The notes under the pieces are model-generated. The model saw only the letters and a program-made list of their open reading frames with translations. It made no database searches and had not been told where the DNA came from. A program made the position numbers and the translations under genes. Shown one piece after another: positions 8,954-18,426 of a stretch of 64,000 bases of DNA. This DNA comes from a bacterium HR29 (GTDB lineage: Bacteria > Chloroflexota > Dehalococcoidia > Tepidiformales > Tepidiformaceae), in the NCBI GenBank assembly GCA_002898215.1, contig BEIF01000002.1, forward strand, positions 124,001 to 188,000. The letters run 5' to 3'. Within the stretch, counting starts at the first letter, position 1; the number at the start of each line of letters is the position of its first letter.

Positions 8954-9892
8954 ATGGCGGAGCTTCACTTCGGGGTGACGATCCCGCAGATCAAGCGCAC
9001 CTGGGAGGAGGCGCGGGCGGCAGCGGTGGAGTTCGAAGCGATGGGGTTCGATTCGCTCTGGGTCTGCGACCACCTGTACGGCCCGCAGTCTCCCCATATC
9101 CCGATCCTCGAGGCGTGGTCGCTCCTGGCAGCGGTTGCGGCCGTGACCTCGCGCGTCGAGCTCGGGACGCTCGTCACGCCGGCGGGATTGCGGAACCCGG
9201 CGCAGCTCGGGAAGGTCATCGCCACGGTGGACAACATCGCCGGCGGGCGCATCATCGCCGGTCTCGGCGCGGGGTGGATGCCGCGCGAGTTCACCGACTT
9301 CGGCGTACCCTTCCACCCGACCCGCGAGCGGCTGCGCCAACTGGAGGAGACCATCGCCCTCTTCAGGCGGATGTGGGACCCGGCCGAGGAGGCGGTGACG
9401 TTCGAGGGGCGGTACGTAAAGGCGACGAACCTCGTATGTCTGCCGAAGCCGCCGCGGCGGGTGCCCATCCTCGTCGGCGGAAGCGGGGAGAAGGTGACCA
9501 TGCGGATCGCCGCCCGCGAAGCCGACATCTGGAACAACCTCGCCGTGCAGCAGTCGGCCCTTCCCCGCAAGGTCGAGGTGTTGCGCGAGCACTGTCGCGC
9601 GGTGGGGAGGGACCCGGCGACCCTGCGCATCAGTCAGCAGTGCCTGGTGATCATCGCCCCCGACGAGGCGCAGGCGCGGGGAATGGTCGATACGGCGAAG
9701 CGCATCTTCGGCGGCCACATGGGCGACCCCGAGGGGCCGCTCGCAATCGCCGGTAGCCCGGAGCGTGTGCGCGAGCAGATCCAGGCGCACGTGGACCTGG
9801 GTTGCACGATGTTCCAGATCGAATTCTTCGGTCGCGACACGCGGGAGCCGGCCCGGCTCTTCGCCGACCGGGTGCTGCCGCACTTCCGTTGA
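8954..9892 (+). CDS. LLM class F420-dependent oxidoreductase
   Basis: 312 residues of the luciferase-like monooxygenase fold. Typical features are the N-terminal FGVTIPQ strand, DSLWVCDHLYG, the VTPAG / NPAQLGKVIATVDNIAGGRIIAGLGAGW block and LPKPPRRVPILVGGSG. Members of this class with such motifs usually use coenzyme F420, which is inferred here rather than shown. Divergent from the carotenoid oxygenase gene; substrate unknown. Confidence 0.9.
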   Translation: MAELHFGVTIPQIKRTWEEARAAAVEFEAMGFDSLWVCDHLYGPQSPHIPILEAWSLLAAVAAVTSRVELGTLVTPAGLRNPAQLGKVIATVDNIAGGRIIAGLGAGWMPREFTDFGVPFHPTRERLRQLEETIALFRRMWDPAEEAVTFEGRYVKATNLVCLPKPPRRVPILVGGSGEKVTMRIAAREADIWNNLAVQQSALPRKVEVLREHCRAVGRDPATLRISQQCLVIIAPDEAQARGMVDTAKRIFGGHMGDPEGPLAIAGSPERVREQIQAHVDLGCTMFQIEFFGRDTREPARLFADRVLPHFR

Positions 9893-9929
9893 CGGCCGGT
9901 CGCCGCGGAGACGGCAGGCCGAACGCGTC

Positions 9930-9992
9930 GGGCGTCGGCGGCTGTGCCTGTCGCTCCGAAGCCGACGCCCCGGCCAAGGGGGCGCAAGCGCC
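9930..9992. terminator. inverted repeats between convergent genes
   Basis: A perfect 10-bp inverted repeat, GGGCGTCGGC (9930-9939) and GCCGACGCCC (9961-9970), is followed by the small hairpin GGCGC-AA-GCGCC (9981-9992). Both lie in the 141-bp gap between the convergent LLM and P450 genes. No T-tract follows, so a terminator is plausible but not shown. Confidence 0.4.
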
Positions 9993-10033
9993 GTCCCAGC
10001 CCGGGCTCTGGCTTGTCCTGTCCGGGCCCGACC

Positions 10034-11209
10034 TCAGGCGAAGTGGAAGCGAACCCGGAACGACTTCGGCCCGCCCGGGCGCACCGACATGGCCGGGTCG
10101 TCGATGAGCTCGAAGCGCCGGACACGCGGCAGCAGCTTGGAAAGAGCGACGTTCGCCTCGAGACGCGCCAAGGGTGCACCGAGGCAGTAGTGGATGCCCA
10201 TACCGAAGGAGAGGTGGCGGTTCGGCTCCCGATCGGGGATGAATTCGTCGGGCCGTTCGAATTCCGCCTCGTCGCGGTTCGCCGAACCGAGCAGGACGAG
10301 CACCCGTGCATTCGCCGGGATGGTCACCCCGCCGACGTCGGCATCGCGTACGGCGCGCCGGATGGTCGCCGGGAATGGTGCGTAGTATCGGAGGGCCTCC
10401 TCCACCGCCGTGCGCAGGAGCCCGGGCTCCGCGCGGACGCGGTCGTACACCTCGGGGAACTCGGCGAAGGCGCGGATGGCGTTCACGATGAGGCCGGTCG
10501 TCGTTTCGTTTCCGGCGACGAGGAGCAGCCGAGAGAACATGAGCAGCTCGTCCAGGGAGAGCTTCCCCTCCTCCGTCTCCACGTGGACGAGGTCGCTGAG
10601 GAGGTTCGGCTCCGGCTCGCGGCGCAGCTTCTCGATGCGGGCGGAGAAGTAGGCGTCGAGCTGCCGGTTCGTCTCGGCGATGACCGAATCGTCACCGGTG
10701 AGGAGGACGTAGCCGACATTCTCGATGATGTCGTCGGACCAGCGCTTGAAGGTGGCGAGGTCTCCGTCGGCCACGCCGAGCATCGTGGCGATCACCTGGA
10801 CCGGGAGGGGGTAGGCGAGCCCGGCGACGACATCGGCTTCCTCGGATTGGAGCATGGCGTCGATCAGCTTTTCCGAGTACGATTCGATCGCCGGGCGCTG
10901 GAGCTCCACCATGCGGGGGGTGAACGCCTTCGCCACCAGCGAGCGGAGGCGGGTGTGGACCGGCGGGTCGCTGAAGAGGAGCGACGGCGGGAGCTCGCCC
11001 GTGAGCTGCCGGACGCCCACGACGGAGGAGAAGGTGTCGGGGTCGCGCAGCACGCGCACGCAATCCGCGTACCGGGCGACCGCCCAGAGCCCTGTCCCAC
11101 CGAGCTGCGTGACCGGCGCGGTTCGGCGAAGCTGGGAGAAGAAGGGGTACGGGTTCGCTCCGACCCCCTGCAGCAGCCCTTGGAACCCTGGCGCGGCTGG
11201 CTGGGTCAT
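10034..11209 (-). CDS. cytochrome P450 (first)
   Basis: 391 residues, the normal length of a soluble bacterial P450. I-helix oxygen-activation motif AGNETTT, ExxR motif (EALR) and haem-binding loop HLSFGMGIHYCLGAPLAR are all intact, so the enzyme should be active. Ferredoxin and reductase partners are not adjacent. ATG start with GGTGAG upstream. A MarR regulator gene lies divergently 55 bp away with an inverted repeat between them, suggesting induction by a small-molecule ligand. Confidence 0.95.
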   Translation of the reverse strand: MTQPAAPGFQGLLQGVGANPYPFFSQLRRTAPVTQLGGTGLWAVARYADCVRVLRDPDTFSSVVGVRQLTGELPPSLLFSDPPVHTRLRSLVAKAFTPRMVELQRPAIESYSEKLIDAMLQSEEADVVAGLAYPLPVQVIATMLGVADGDLATFKRWSDDIIENVGYVLLTGDDSVIAETNRQLDAYFSARIEKLRREPEPNLLSDLVHVETEEGKLSLDELLMFSRLLLVAGNETTTGLIVNAIRAFAEFPEVYDRVRAEPGLLRTAVEEALRYYAPFPATIRRAVRDADVGGVTIPANARVLVLLGSANRDEAEFERPDEFIPDREPNRHLSFGMGIHYCLGAPLARLEANVALSKLLPRVRRFELIDDPAMSVRPGGPKSFRVRFHFA

Positions 11210-11239
11210 GGCTCACCTCCGTGAGGCGCCCGAAAGTAG

Positions 11240-11260
11240 TTCGCGCGTGCGAAAAGAATA
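11240..11260 (-). promoter_or_regulatory. putative MarR operator and P450 -10 box
   Basis: Inverted repeat TTCGC-GCGT-GCGAA at 11240-11253, next to TATTCT (minus strand, 11260-11255), a likely -10 for the P450 gene. The repeat would cover the transcription start, as expected for MarR repression. Confidence 0.5.
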
Positions 11261-11264
11261 ACGG

Positions 11265-11798
11265 ATGGCAGGAACGATGGAAAGCCGAGAAGGAATACAT
11301 CCTACCGCGCTCGACCCCGCTCTCCTCGAGCGCGCGGCCTACGCCTACTCCCGCGCCATGACGGTCCTCGACCCGGTCCGACTGGAGGACTGGGATGCTC
11401 GGGGGGTTACCCTCGGTCAGCTCCGGCTCCTTTACATCCTCTTCGCCGAAGGGAATGTCCCCGTGGGATACCTCGCCGAGCGGATGGGGGTCCGCCCTTC
11501 GACGGTCACGGGGATGATGAACCGCCTCAGCCGCCAGCGCCTCATCCGGCGCCGAACCGACCCGCGTGACCGGCGCGTCGTCCGCGTCGAGCTGACCCCA
11601 GCCGGGCGCGAAGCGGTCTGCGAGCTTTCGACCGCGGCCACGAATTATCTCGGCGAGCTCCTCGCTCGGTTGCCCCAGCCGACCGTCGAGCGGCTCGTGG
11701 AGGGTCTCGAGGCGCTCGTCGACGCCGCCCGCGCGCGCCAGCAAGAAGGCCGCAGCACCCCGCGCGACGCCGATACCGATCGCCTATCGGAGGGATAG
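11265..11798 (+). CDS. MarR family transcriptional regulator
   Basis: 177 residues. The winged helix-turn-helix is clear: VTLGQLRLLYILFAE, YLAERMGVRPSTVTGMMNRL (recognition helix) and the wing RRTDPRDRRVVRVELT. MarR proteins are dimeric repressors released by phenolic or other ligands. Position suggests it controls the divergent P450 and perhaps the downstream P450. ATG 11265; a second ATG four codons on (11277) is also possible. Confidence 0.92.
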   Translation: MAGTMESREGIHPTALDPALLERAAYAYSRAMTVLDPVRLEDWDARGVTLGQLRLLYILFAEGNVPVGYLAERMGVRPSTVTGMMNRLSRQRLIRRRTDPRDRRVVRVELTPAGREAVCELSTAATNYLGELLARLPQPTVERLVEGLEALVDAARARQQEGRSTPRDADTDRLSEG

Positions 11799-11842
11799 AA
11801 ACCGCCGTCGTCTTCGACCTGCCGTCGGATGCGAGCGGGCGC

Positions 11843-11848
11843 TACGCT
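11843..11848 (+). promoter_or_regulatory. -10 box, near-leaderless promoter of second P450
   Basis: TACGCT ending 8 nt before ATG 11857, without a Shine-Dalgarno sequence. Confidence 0.45.
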
Positions 11849-11856
11849 GGCTCCCG

Positions 11857-13056
11857 ATGCCCTTCTTCGCCCCCGCTCGTGCGGCCTACGTCGAAAACCC
11901 GTACCCGTCGCTCCACCGGCTTCGCCGCGAGGCGCCGGTCTGGCGCAGCCCCGACCTGGGGGCCTGGATCGTGACCGCTCACGCTGCCTGCGCCGAGGTG
12001 CTGCGCGACCATACCCGCTTCTCCTCCGACCCGGCGGTGGCGAGAGGTGTCGACCCCGCCCTCGTAGGCCGGCGGCGGGAGTCGATCCCGTTCGGCGAAG
12101 TGCCCTCCCTCTCCTCCATCGACCCCCCAGCGCATGCCCGACTCCGTCGGGTGCTGGTGGAACCGTTCTCCCCTGCTGCGGCCGAGCGGGTTCGAGGTGT
12201 GGTGCGCGAGGTGGTGGCCGACGTTCTCGGCACCCTGCCGGCGGACGGTCCGTTCGATGCGATGGCGTCGGTGGCCGACGTGGTGCCTGAGCGGGTAATG
12301 CTCGCTCTGGCCGGAATCCCTCCGGAGCGCCGAGAGGAGGTGGGCCGCTGGCTTCGCGCCATCGCCCGTGTCCGCGAACAAGTGAGCTTCGACCCGCTGG
12401 AGCTCGCCGACGCCCGCCGCGCCGCCCCGCTCCTGGCGGGCTTTGTCGAAGAGGTCAGGAGCGCCCGGGACGAGCACTCCCCGAACGTGCTCCGCGAGCT
12501 TCTGGAGGCCGAAGGGGACGGCGTCATCACCCCGGCGGAGCTCATGGCCTTGCTCGTGCACGTGGCCGTCGTCGGCACAGGGCCCCTGGCGGGCCTCATC
12601 GGCAACGCCCTCCTTGCCCTGGCGCGGTTCCCGGAGGAGCACCGCCGGCTCCTGGGCGGTGAGGTCTCGTGGGAGAACGCCGTGCACGAGTTCCTCCGGT
12701 ACGACGGCCCCACCCACGCGGTGCCAAGGGTCGTACGCTGCGACACGGAGCTGCGGGGGGCGCGGCTCCGGGCTGGCGATGTGGTCTACGCGATGGTCGG
12801 GGCGGCGAACCGCGACCCCGCGGTGTTCCCCGAGCCCGACCGGCTGGACCTCTCCCGCGACGCTCGCGCACACCTCTCCTTCGGTGCGGGGCCTCACTTC
12901 TGCCTGGGGGCGCCACTCGCTCGCATCGTCGCCGAGGAGACGCTGGCGCCGCTCCTCCAGCGGCTGGGAAGGTATCGCGTGGTGCGGGTGCGTTGGATGC
13001 ACCCCTTCGAGCTCCGCGCACCGAAAGAGCTCGTCCTGGAAAGGGGGGCCTACTAG
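11857..13056 (+). CDS. cytochrome P450 (second) with atypical I-helix
   Basis: 399 residues. The haem loop HLSFGAGPHFCLGAPLAR and ExxR (EFLR) are intact. The I-helix, however, reads VVGTGPLAGLIGN where P450s carry (A/G)Gx(D/E)TT, so the acid/Thr pair that activates oxygen is absent. Such P450s may use peroxide, rely on a substrate hydroxyl, or catalyse an isomerisation or coupling; I cannot tell which. The stop overlaps the stop of the convergent TPP enzyme by 4 bp. Confidence 0.92.
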   Translation: MPFFAPARAAYVENPYPSLHRLRREAPVWRSPDLGAWIVTAHAACAEVLRDHTRFSSDPAVARGVDPALVGRRRESIPFGEVPSLSSIDPPAHARLRRVLVEPFSPAAAERVRGVVREVVADVLGTLPADGPFDAMASVADVVPERVMLALAGIPPERREEVGRWLRAIARVREQVSFDPLELADARRAAPLLAGFVEEVRSARDEHSPNVLRELLEAEGDGVITPAELMALLVHVAVVGTGPLAGLIGNALLALARFPEEHRRLLGGEVSWENAVHEFLRYDGPTHAVPRVVRCDTELRGARLRAGDVVYAMVGAANRDPAVFPEPDRLDLSRDARAHLSFGAGPHFCLGAPLARIVAEETLAPLLQRLGRYRVVRVRWMHPFELRAPKELVLERGAY

Positions 13057-14684
13057 CCGCGGGGGCGGGGTGGTTGGGGGAAGCTGCGCATCGGCGTCAA
13101 GGCGTCGGCATCGATCTCGATGAGCGCGGGCGCGCCCTCCGCTACGGCCGCCGCGAACGCGTCCCGGAAGGCTACCGCGCTGCCGACGCGCTCGCCGCGG
13201 ATGCCCATCGCCCGAGCGAGGGCCGCAAAGTCGGGCGTCGCCAGGTCGACGCCGATGGTTCGCCCCTCGAACGTCCGGGCCTGAATCGAGCGCAGGACGC
13301 CGTATCCGTGGTCGTTGAAGACGCAAAGGATGACCGGGAGCCGATACTGGGCGAGCGTGGCCAGCTCGCCGACGCTGAGCATCAGCCCGCCGTCGCCCTG
13401 GATGACGGCGGCCCGTCTGCCGGCCGCGGCCGCGCCGATGGCGAGGGGCAGCCCAGGTCCGATGGCGGCCGAGGCGGGGTAAATGGACGTGCGAGGTTCG
13501 AGGATGGGGAGGAGGCGGTTCCCCCACAGATAAGCGGGAATGGTCGCGTCCCGGACGATCACCGCGTCGCGCGGGAGGAGCTCGCGGATGGCGTCCATGA
13601 TGGCAGCGTGGTCCGGGCCGATGTCCTCGCGGATCTGGCTCCGGGCGGCGTCCCGCGCCGCGACAGCCGCGGCCGTGAAGGCTGCGTCGTTCGCTGGAGC
13701 GTCCAGCCGCTCCAGAAGCGCCTCCAACGCGACCCGGGCGTCGGCCACGACGGCCGCGGCCGCGGGGTAGTTCCGTCCGATGACGCTCGGGTCGGCATCG
13801 ATGTGCACGATCGGCATCGAGAGGGGGAGCGACCAGTTGCGCGTGGCCCCGCCCTGGAAGCGGGTGCCCACCGCAACGAGGAGGTCGGCACCTTCGAAGA
13901 CCGCTTGCATTGCGGGGTGGGCGGTGAGCGGCCCCATGGCCAGCGGGTGGTCTTCGGAGATCACCCCGCGTCCGTTCACCGTGGTGAAGACGGGAGCACC
14001 GAGCCGCTCGGCGAGCTGGCGGAGGGGAGCGGAGGCGTCGATTGAGCCGCCGCCCGCCCAGAGCACGCGCCGGCGCGTCTCCCGGAGGAGCGCTAGGGCC
14101 CGTTCGAGCGGCTCCGGGTCGGGGCGCTGTGGCGCCGGTCGGTCGAAGGGCGGAACGACGACGGCGCCTCGGCGATACTGGAGGTCGATGGGTATCTCCA
14201 CGGCGCCCGGCTGCGGTCGGCCGTCGAGGATGTCGCGGGCGACCTCGATGATCGTGCGGGCGATGGCCTCGGTCCGGCGCACGCTCTCCGCTCGGCGGCA
14301 CACCGTCCGGAGCATCGGAAGCTGCGACTCCGCCTCGTGGAGGAAACCCTTCCCCTTGCCGTACCAAATGGTGTCGACCTGGCCCGTGATCAGAAGGACC
14401 GGACTGGAGGCGGCTGCCGCTTCGAAGAGACCGGTCATCGCATTGGTGGTGCCGGGCCCGGTCGAGGCGATGGCGACCCCTAGCCGGCCGGACGCTCGGG
14501 CGTACCCGTCGGCGGCGTGAACGGCCGCCTGTTCGTGTCGTACCGCGATCGGCTCGATGGTCCCGTCGCGGAGGATGGCATCGAAGATGGGGATGTTGTG
14601 GACGCTGACGATGCCGAAGACGCGGGTCACGCCGAGTGCCCGCAGGGCAGCGACGACGGCCTCGCCGCCGGTCCGCTCGGTCAT
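13053..14684 (-). CDS. thiamine pyrophosphate-dependent enzyme, acetolactate synthase-like
   Basis: 543 residues with the three-domain layout of the acetolactate synthase/benzoylformate decarboxylase family: N-terminal pyrimidine domain with the catalytic Glu (RHEQAAVHAADGYAR), central domain, and C-terminal TPP/Mg domain with GDGGLMLSVGEL followed about 25 residues on by ND. The substrate (2-oxo acid, oxalyl-CoA or other) is not evident. ATG 14684 overlaps the stop of the upstream TetR gene as ATGA, so the two are translationally coupled. Confidence 0.92.
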   Translation of the reverse strand: MTERTGGEAVVAALRALGVTRVFGIVSVHNIPIFDAILRDGTIEPIAVRHEQAAVHAADGYARASGRLGVAIASTGPGTTNAMTGLFEAAAASSPVLLITGQVDTIWYGKGKGFLHEAESQLPMLRTVCRRAESVRRTEAIARTIIEVARDILDGRPQPGAVEIPIDLQYRRGAVVVPPFDRPAPQRPDPEPLERALALLRETRRRVLWAGGGSIDASAPLRQLAERLGAPVFTTVNGRGVISEDHPLAMGPLTAHPAMQAVFEGADLLVAVGTRFQGGATRNWSLPLSMPIVHIDADPSVIGRNYPAAAAVVADARVALEALLERLDAPANDAAFTAAAVAARDAARSQIREDIGPDHAAIMDAIRELLPRDAVIVRDATIPAYLWGNRLLPILEPRTSIYPASAAIGPGLPLAIGAAAAGRRAAVIQGDGGLMLSVGELATLAQYRLPVILCVFNDHGYGVLRSIQARTFEGRTIGVDLATPDFAALARAMGIRGERVGSAVAFRDAFAAAVAEGAPALIEIDADALTPMRSFPQPPRPRG

Positions 14685-15364
14685 TTCTCGGTCGGTCTGA
14701 AGGCAGGGTCGTCGGGATTGCGGGCGATAGCCCTCGTGAGCAGCGTGCTGTAGATGCGCGCCACCTCTTCCGGCGTGAGGCGTCCGTTCGGGTCGAACCA
14801 AGCGGAGAGGCGGACCTGAGCGCCGAAGATGATGTAGGCGGCCATGAACGGGTCGGTCTCGATGAACTCGCCCGCCTCGATCCCCTTCCGGATCACGTCG
14901 ATGTAGGTGTACTCGTACTCCTTCAGGGGCGGCTTGAGGGCCTCCTGCACTTCTTCTGGCAGCTCTCGTGTCTGGGTAGCCGAGATTTCCGCGGCGCGGC
15001 GGTCGCGGATGAGGAAGAGCACGCTTTCGTAGATGAGCGTGCGGAGGATCTCCCGGAAGGGCCATCCCTCGGCCGTACCGCGCGCGACGACGCTGCGGGC
15101 AAGGTCACGGATGTCGTCGAGGTGGCGGCGGATGATGGCCTCGAGGATGGCGTCCTTGGAGGGGAAGTAGTAGTAGAGCGAGGAGACGCGGATGCCGAGT
15201 TCCGCCGCCAGGTCGCGCACGGAGGAGCGGCGGTAGCCGCGGACGAAGAGGCGCTCTGCCGCTTCGATGACCTCGTCGATCCGGGTACCTGGCCCGAGTT
15301 CCGGCGGGGGAGCGACCTCCGAAGCGGTGCCCCTGTGGGCGCGGGCATGGCGGGCCGAGCTCAC
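14681..15364 (-). CDS. TetR family transcriptional regulator
   Basis: About 227 residues from a GTG at 15364; earlier in-frame starts exist but give low-complexity sequence. The helix-turn-helix is VRDLAAELGIRVSSLYYYFPSKDAI, preceded by the usual helix IDEVIEAAERLFVRGY. The C-terminal ligand domain begins at about residue 95. It is the first gene of a two-gene operon with the TPP enzyme and probably controls it. An imperfect inverted repeat, CGAGCG-GA-CGTTCG (15409-15422), upstream could be its operator. Confidence 0.88.
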   Translation of the reverse strand: MSSARHARAHRGTASEVAPPPELGPGTRIDEVIEAAERLFVRGYRRSSVRDLAAELGIRVSSLYYYFPSKDAILEAIIRRHLDDIRDLARSVVARGTAEGWPFREILRTLIYESVLFLIRDRRAAEISATQTRELPEEVQEALKPPLKEYEYTYIDVIRKGIEAGEFIETDPFMAAYIIFGAQVRLSAWFDPNGRLTPEEVARIYSTLLTRAIARNPDDPAFRPTEK

Positions 15365-15513
15365 GCTGCCACGGTACGCGTATTCGCCCGGAGAATGCAA
15401 GCCTGTATCGAGCGGACGTTCGTTTCGCGGGAGCATTGCGGGCGGAGAGCGACTGAAGCCGCGCGGCGGGGGCGAACCCGCCGCGCGGCCTGCTGCGAGG
15501 AGAGGCGGCGCGC

Positions 15514-18285
15514 TCAGGCCGCCCGCCGCATGCGCCGGGCGAATCGGGCGAGGAAGCTCTCGGCATCGCTCGCCGGCAACGGCCGGGCGAAGAGGAACCC
15601 CTGCCCCAAATCGCACCGCAGCCGCTGCAGCCGCGAGAGCTGCTCCGGGTCCTCGATGCCCTCTGCCACCAGCTCCAGCCGGAGCGTGCGCCCCAGCTCG
15701 ATGATGGCGTGCGTGATCTCCCGGTCGACCCCGTCACCGGTGAGGTCCTCGATGAACGTCCGGTCGATCTTCAGCAGGTCGAAGGGGAAGCGGCGCAGGT
15801 AGGAGAGGGAGGAGCTGCCCGTGCCGAAGTCGTCGATGGCGAGGCGGATGCCCAACTCCTTCAGCTTCGACAGCCGCTCCAGCACCAGGTCCGGGTCCAT
15901 GACGAGGACGCTCTCGGTCAGCTCGAGGATGAGCCGCCTGGGGTCGAAACCGCTCTCGCCAACGATTCGCGTGACATCGGCAACGAAGTTCGGATGCTGC
16001 ACCTGCCTCGCGGAGATGTTGACGCTCATGGTCCATGGGCCGGTTCCCGGGTAGGCAACGGACCATTTCGCGGCCTGCTCGCAGGCTTGCTGCAGCACCC
16101 ACGCACCGATAGGAACGATGGCGCCCGATTGTTCGGCCAGCGGGATGAACTCCGCGGGGGAGACGAGTCCCCGCTCCCGGTGGCGCCAGCGCAGGAGCGC
16201 CTCGAAGCCGTAGATCTGCCGCCCCCGTAGCCGAACCAGCGGCTGGTAGGCGAGGAAGAGCTCGCCGCGGGCGATGGCCTGGTGCAGGTCGGCCACCAGC
16301 TCGGTGTGGGCTGCCACCTGGGCCTGCATTCGCTGCTCGAACACCTCGTAGGTGCCCTTGCCCCGCGCCTTCGCCACGTACATGGCCACATCGGCGCTCT
16401 GCATCAACGACTCGGCATCGACGCCGGCGCCGTTGTGGCCGCTGATGGCGATCCCCGCACTGGCCCGCACGTACAGCTCCCGGCCGTCGATCACGGTCGG
16501 CACGGAGACGGCTGCCAGCACGCGCTCGGCGACCGATTCGGCGTCGGCCGGGTCGTCCAGCTCTTCGAGGAGGATGGCGAATTCGTCGCCACCGAAACGC
16601 GCCACCGTGTCGCTGGCCCGGACGGCGGCCCGCAGCCGAGCGGCCACCTCGATGAGCAGTCGGTCGCCGGCCGAATGCCCGAGGCTGTCGTTGATGCCCT
16701 TGAAATCGTCGAGGTCGAGGAAGATGACCGCCGCCCGCGTCTGCGTCCGATGGGCGTGGGCCAGGGCGCGCCGCAGCCGGTCGGTGAAGGAGGCCCGGTT
16801 CGCCAGCCCGGTCAGCGGGTCGTTGAGGGCCTGATGACGGAGGGCCTCCTCGAGCCGCTTCCGTTCGGTCACATCGTGCATGTTCAGCACGAGCCCGCCG
16901 ATGGCAGGGTTGTCGCGCTGGTCAGTGGCCACCATCTCGAGGTGGCGCCAGCTCCCGTCCCGGTGGCGGAGGCGCACCTCGATCTCGAAGCGTTTCGCCC
17001 CGCCCTCGACGATGTCCTCGAACGCCGAAGCGAGCGTCGCCGAATCGGAGGGGTGAACGTACTCGATGAGACGCGTGCCCACGAATTCGTCGGGAACGTA
17101 GCCGAGGACGTGGGCCACCGCCGGGCTCTGATACTGGATGGTGGAATCGGGCGACACGACCGTGATGAGGTCGGCGGCGTTCTGCACCAAGGAACGGAAG
17201 CGTTCTTCCCGGCGGGCGAGCTCCTCACGCCACTCCTGGAGGTCGCGGTACAGCTGGACGCCCTTCACCGCGGTGGCGGCCTGGGAGACGAGCGCTTGCA
17301 GGAACTCGACCTCCGACTTCGGGAACGTTCGCTTGATGCTGGACGAGAAAGCGACCGTGCCGAGCGGGCGCCCCTGGTAGACCAAGGGGAACACCGCCAA
17401 GGAAAGGATGTGTGCACGCTCGTAGAACTTCTGCCAGGCTCGCACGTCGCCGAAGAAGCGCAGGGTGGGTGAATCCGGGTCGGCGAAGACATCCGGCACT
17501 AGCCAGGGCTCGCCTCGTTCGACGAGGATCTTCCCGAGGGCGGTGTTGCCGCGGGGTGAAATCGCTGTCCCGAAGCGCCCCTGGAGGTAGCCGGAGGCGG
17601 TCTCCGTGTCGGAGTGACGGTGGATGTTCTGGGCGACGTCGACGATCCGCTCCAGGTCGTCGCTGTACACGGTGATGGTCACCCAGTCGTACCCCGAGGC
17701 TTTCGCCAGCGCCGTCGCGAGGCGGGTGAGGACGGCTTCGCGATCTTCGGCGTCGTTGAACGCTGCCGCGACGTCGGCGAGCGCCTGGAGCTGCAGCTGC
17801 TGCCGCTCCCGGCGGGTGACATCGAGGTGGTTGGCTACCAGCGAGGCCAGGAGCGGGCGAGCGATCTCCAGGAAGCGGAGGTTCCGCTGCCCGATGCCGT
17901 GTGGCCAGGGCCCGCGGGCTACGAACATCTCCGAGCTGCTTTCGTAGCCGGGGAGGATCATCGCCACGTGCGTGGCCGGCTCGTTCGGCGTTGCCGGGAC
18001 GCATTGCAGGACGAACCTGTCGTCCGCTTGTACCGCTGCGACGAGCGTCTCAGGGTTGCCGGCGAGCTCCCGCCAGATGAGCCAGTACCCCCGTTGCTTG
18101 AGCTCGTACGAATCCGGGGGGCAGGGGCAACCGATCCGGATGAAATGGGGGTCGCCCGAGCGGATAACGTACGCCTCGGCGGCGCCCAGATAGCGGCCGA
18201 CCGCCGTCGCCGCGCGCACGACGTCCTTCGCCGTCGGCGTGGGTTGGCCGGCGAGCCGCGCCAGCCGCTGCAAGCGTGCCTGCAT
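15514..18285 (-). CDS. GAF-PAS-GGDEF-EAL cyclic-di-GMP signalling protein
   Basis: About 923 residues from ATG 18285, which has GGGGAGGAG just upstream. Order: N-terminal GAF-like sensor regions (about 1-345), PAS (about 355-475, starting FRSLVQNAADLI), GGDEF (about 485-650) and EAL (about 665-915). GGDEF is intact, with the inhibitory I-site RxxD (RASD) five residues before it; the EAL signature (EALLRW) and DDFGTGSSSLSYL loop are also intact. The protein could therefore both make and degrade c-di-GMP. No transmembrane segment is obvious, so it is probably cytosolic. Confidence 0.93.
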   Translation of the reverse strand: MQARLQRLARLAGQPTPTAKDVVRAATAVGRYLGAAEAYVIRSGDPHFIRIGCPCPPDSYELKQRGYWLIWRELAGNPETLVAAVQADDRFVLQCVPATPNEPATHVAMILPGYESSSEMFVARGPWPHGIGQRNLRFLEIARPLLASLVANHLDVTRRERQQLQLQALADVAAAFNDAEDREAVLTRLATALAKASGYDWVTITVYSDDLERIVDVAQNIHRHSDTETASGYLQGRFGTAISPRGNTALGKILVERGEPWLVPDVFADPDSPTLRFFGDVRAWQKFYERAHILSLAVFPLVYQGRPLGTVAFSSSIKRTFPKSEVEFLQALVSQAATAVKGVQLYRDLQEWREELARREERFRSLVQNAADLITVVSPDSTIQYQSPAVAHVLGYVPDEFVGTRLIEYVHPSDSATLASAFEDIVEGGAKRFEIEVRLRHRDGSWRHLEMVATDQRDNPAIGGLVLNMHDVTERKRLEEALRHQALNDPLTGLANRASFTDRLRRALAHAHRTQTRAAVIFLDLDDFKGINDSLGHSAGDRLLIEVAARLRAAVRASDTVARFGGDEFAILLEELDDPADAESVAERVLAAVSVPTVIDGRELYVRASAGIAISGHNGAGVDAESLMQSADVAMYVAKARGKGTYEVFEQRMQAQVAAHTELVADLHQAIARGELFLAYQPLVRLRGRQIYGFEALLRWRHRERGLVSPAEFIPLAEQSGAIVPIGAWVLQQACEQAAKWSVAYPGTGPWTMSVNISARQVQHPNFVADVTRIVGESGFDPRRLILELTESVLVMDPDLVLERLSKLKELGIRLAIDDFGTGSSSLSYLRRFPFDLLKIDRTFIEDLTGDGVDREITHAIIELGRTLRLELVAEGIEDPEQLSRLQRLRCDLGQGFLFARPLPASDAESFLARFARRMRRAA

Positions 18286-18426
18286 GACTCCTCCCCCTCG
18301 AGCGCATGATGACGTGGCGTAGGTAGCGGAACTGCGCCCTCGATCGGAAGAATCGGCAGAGTTGCAAATCGGGAAAGGCCCTGACACGAGGGGAATTCGT
18401 GGACAACCGTTGGTTGCGGGCGTTCC

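Noticed and set aside
6500-9883. 1127-codon minus-strand frame opposite ccsA, methyltransferase and LLM genes
   Set aside because: It runs through four well-supported genes in other frames and has Arg/Pro/His-rich composition typical of antisense shadow frames.
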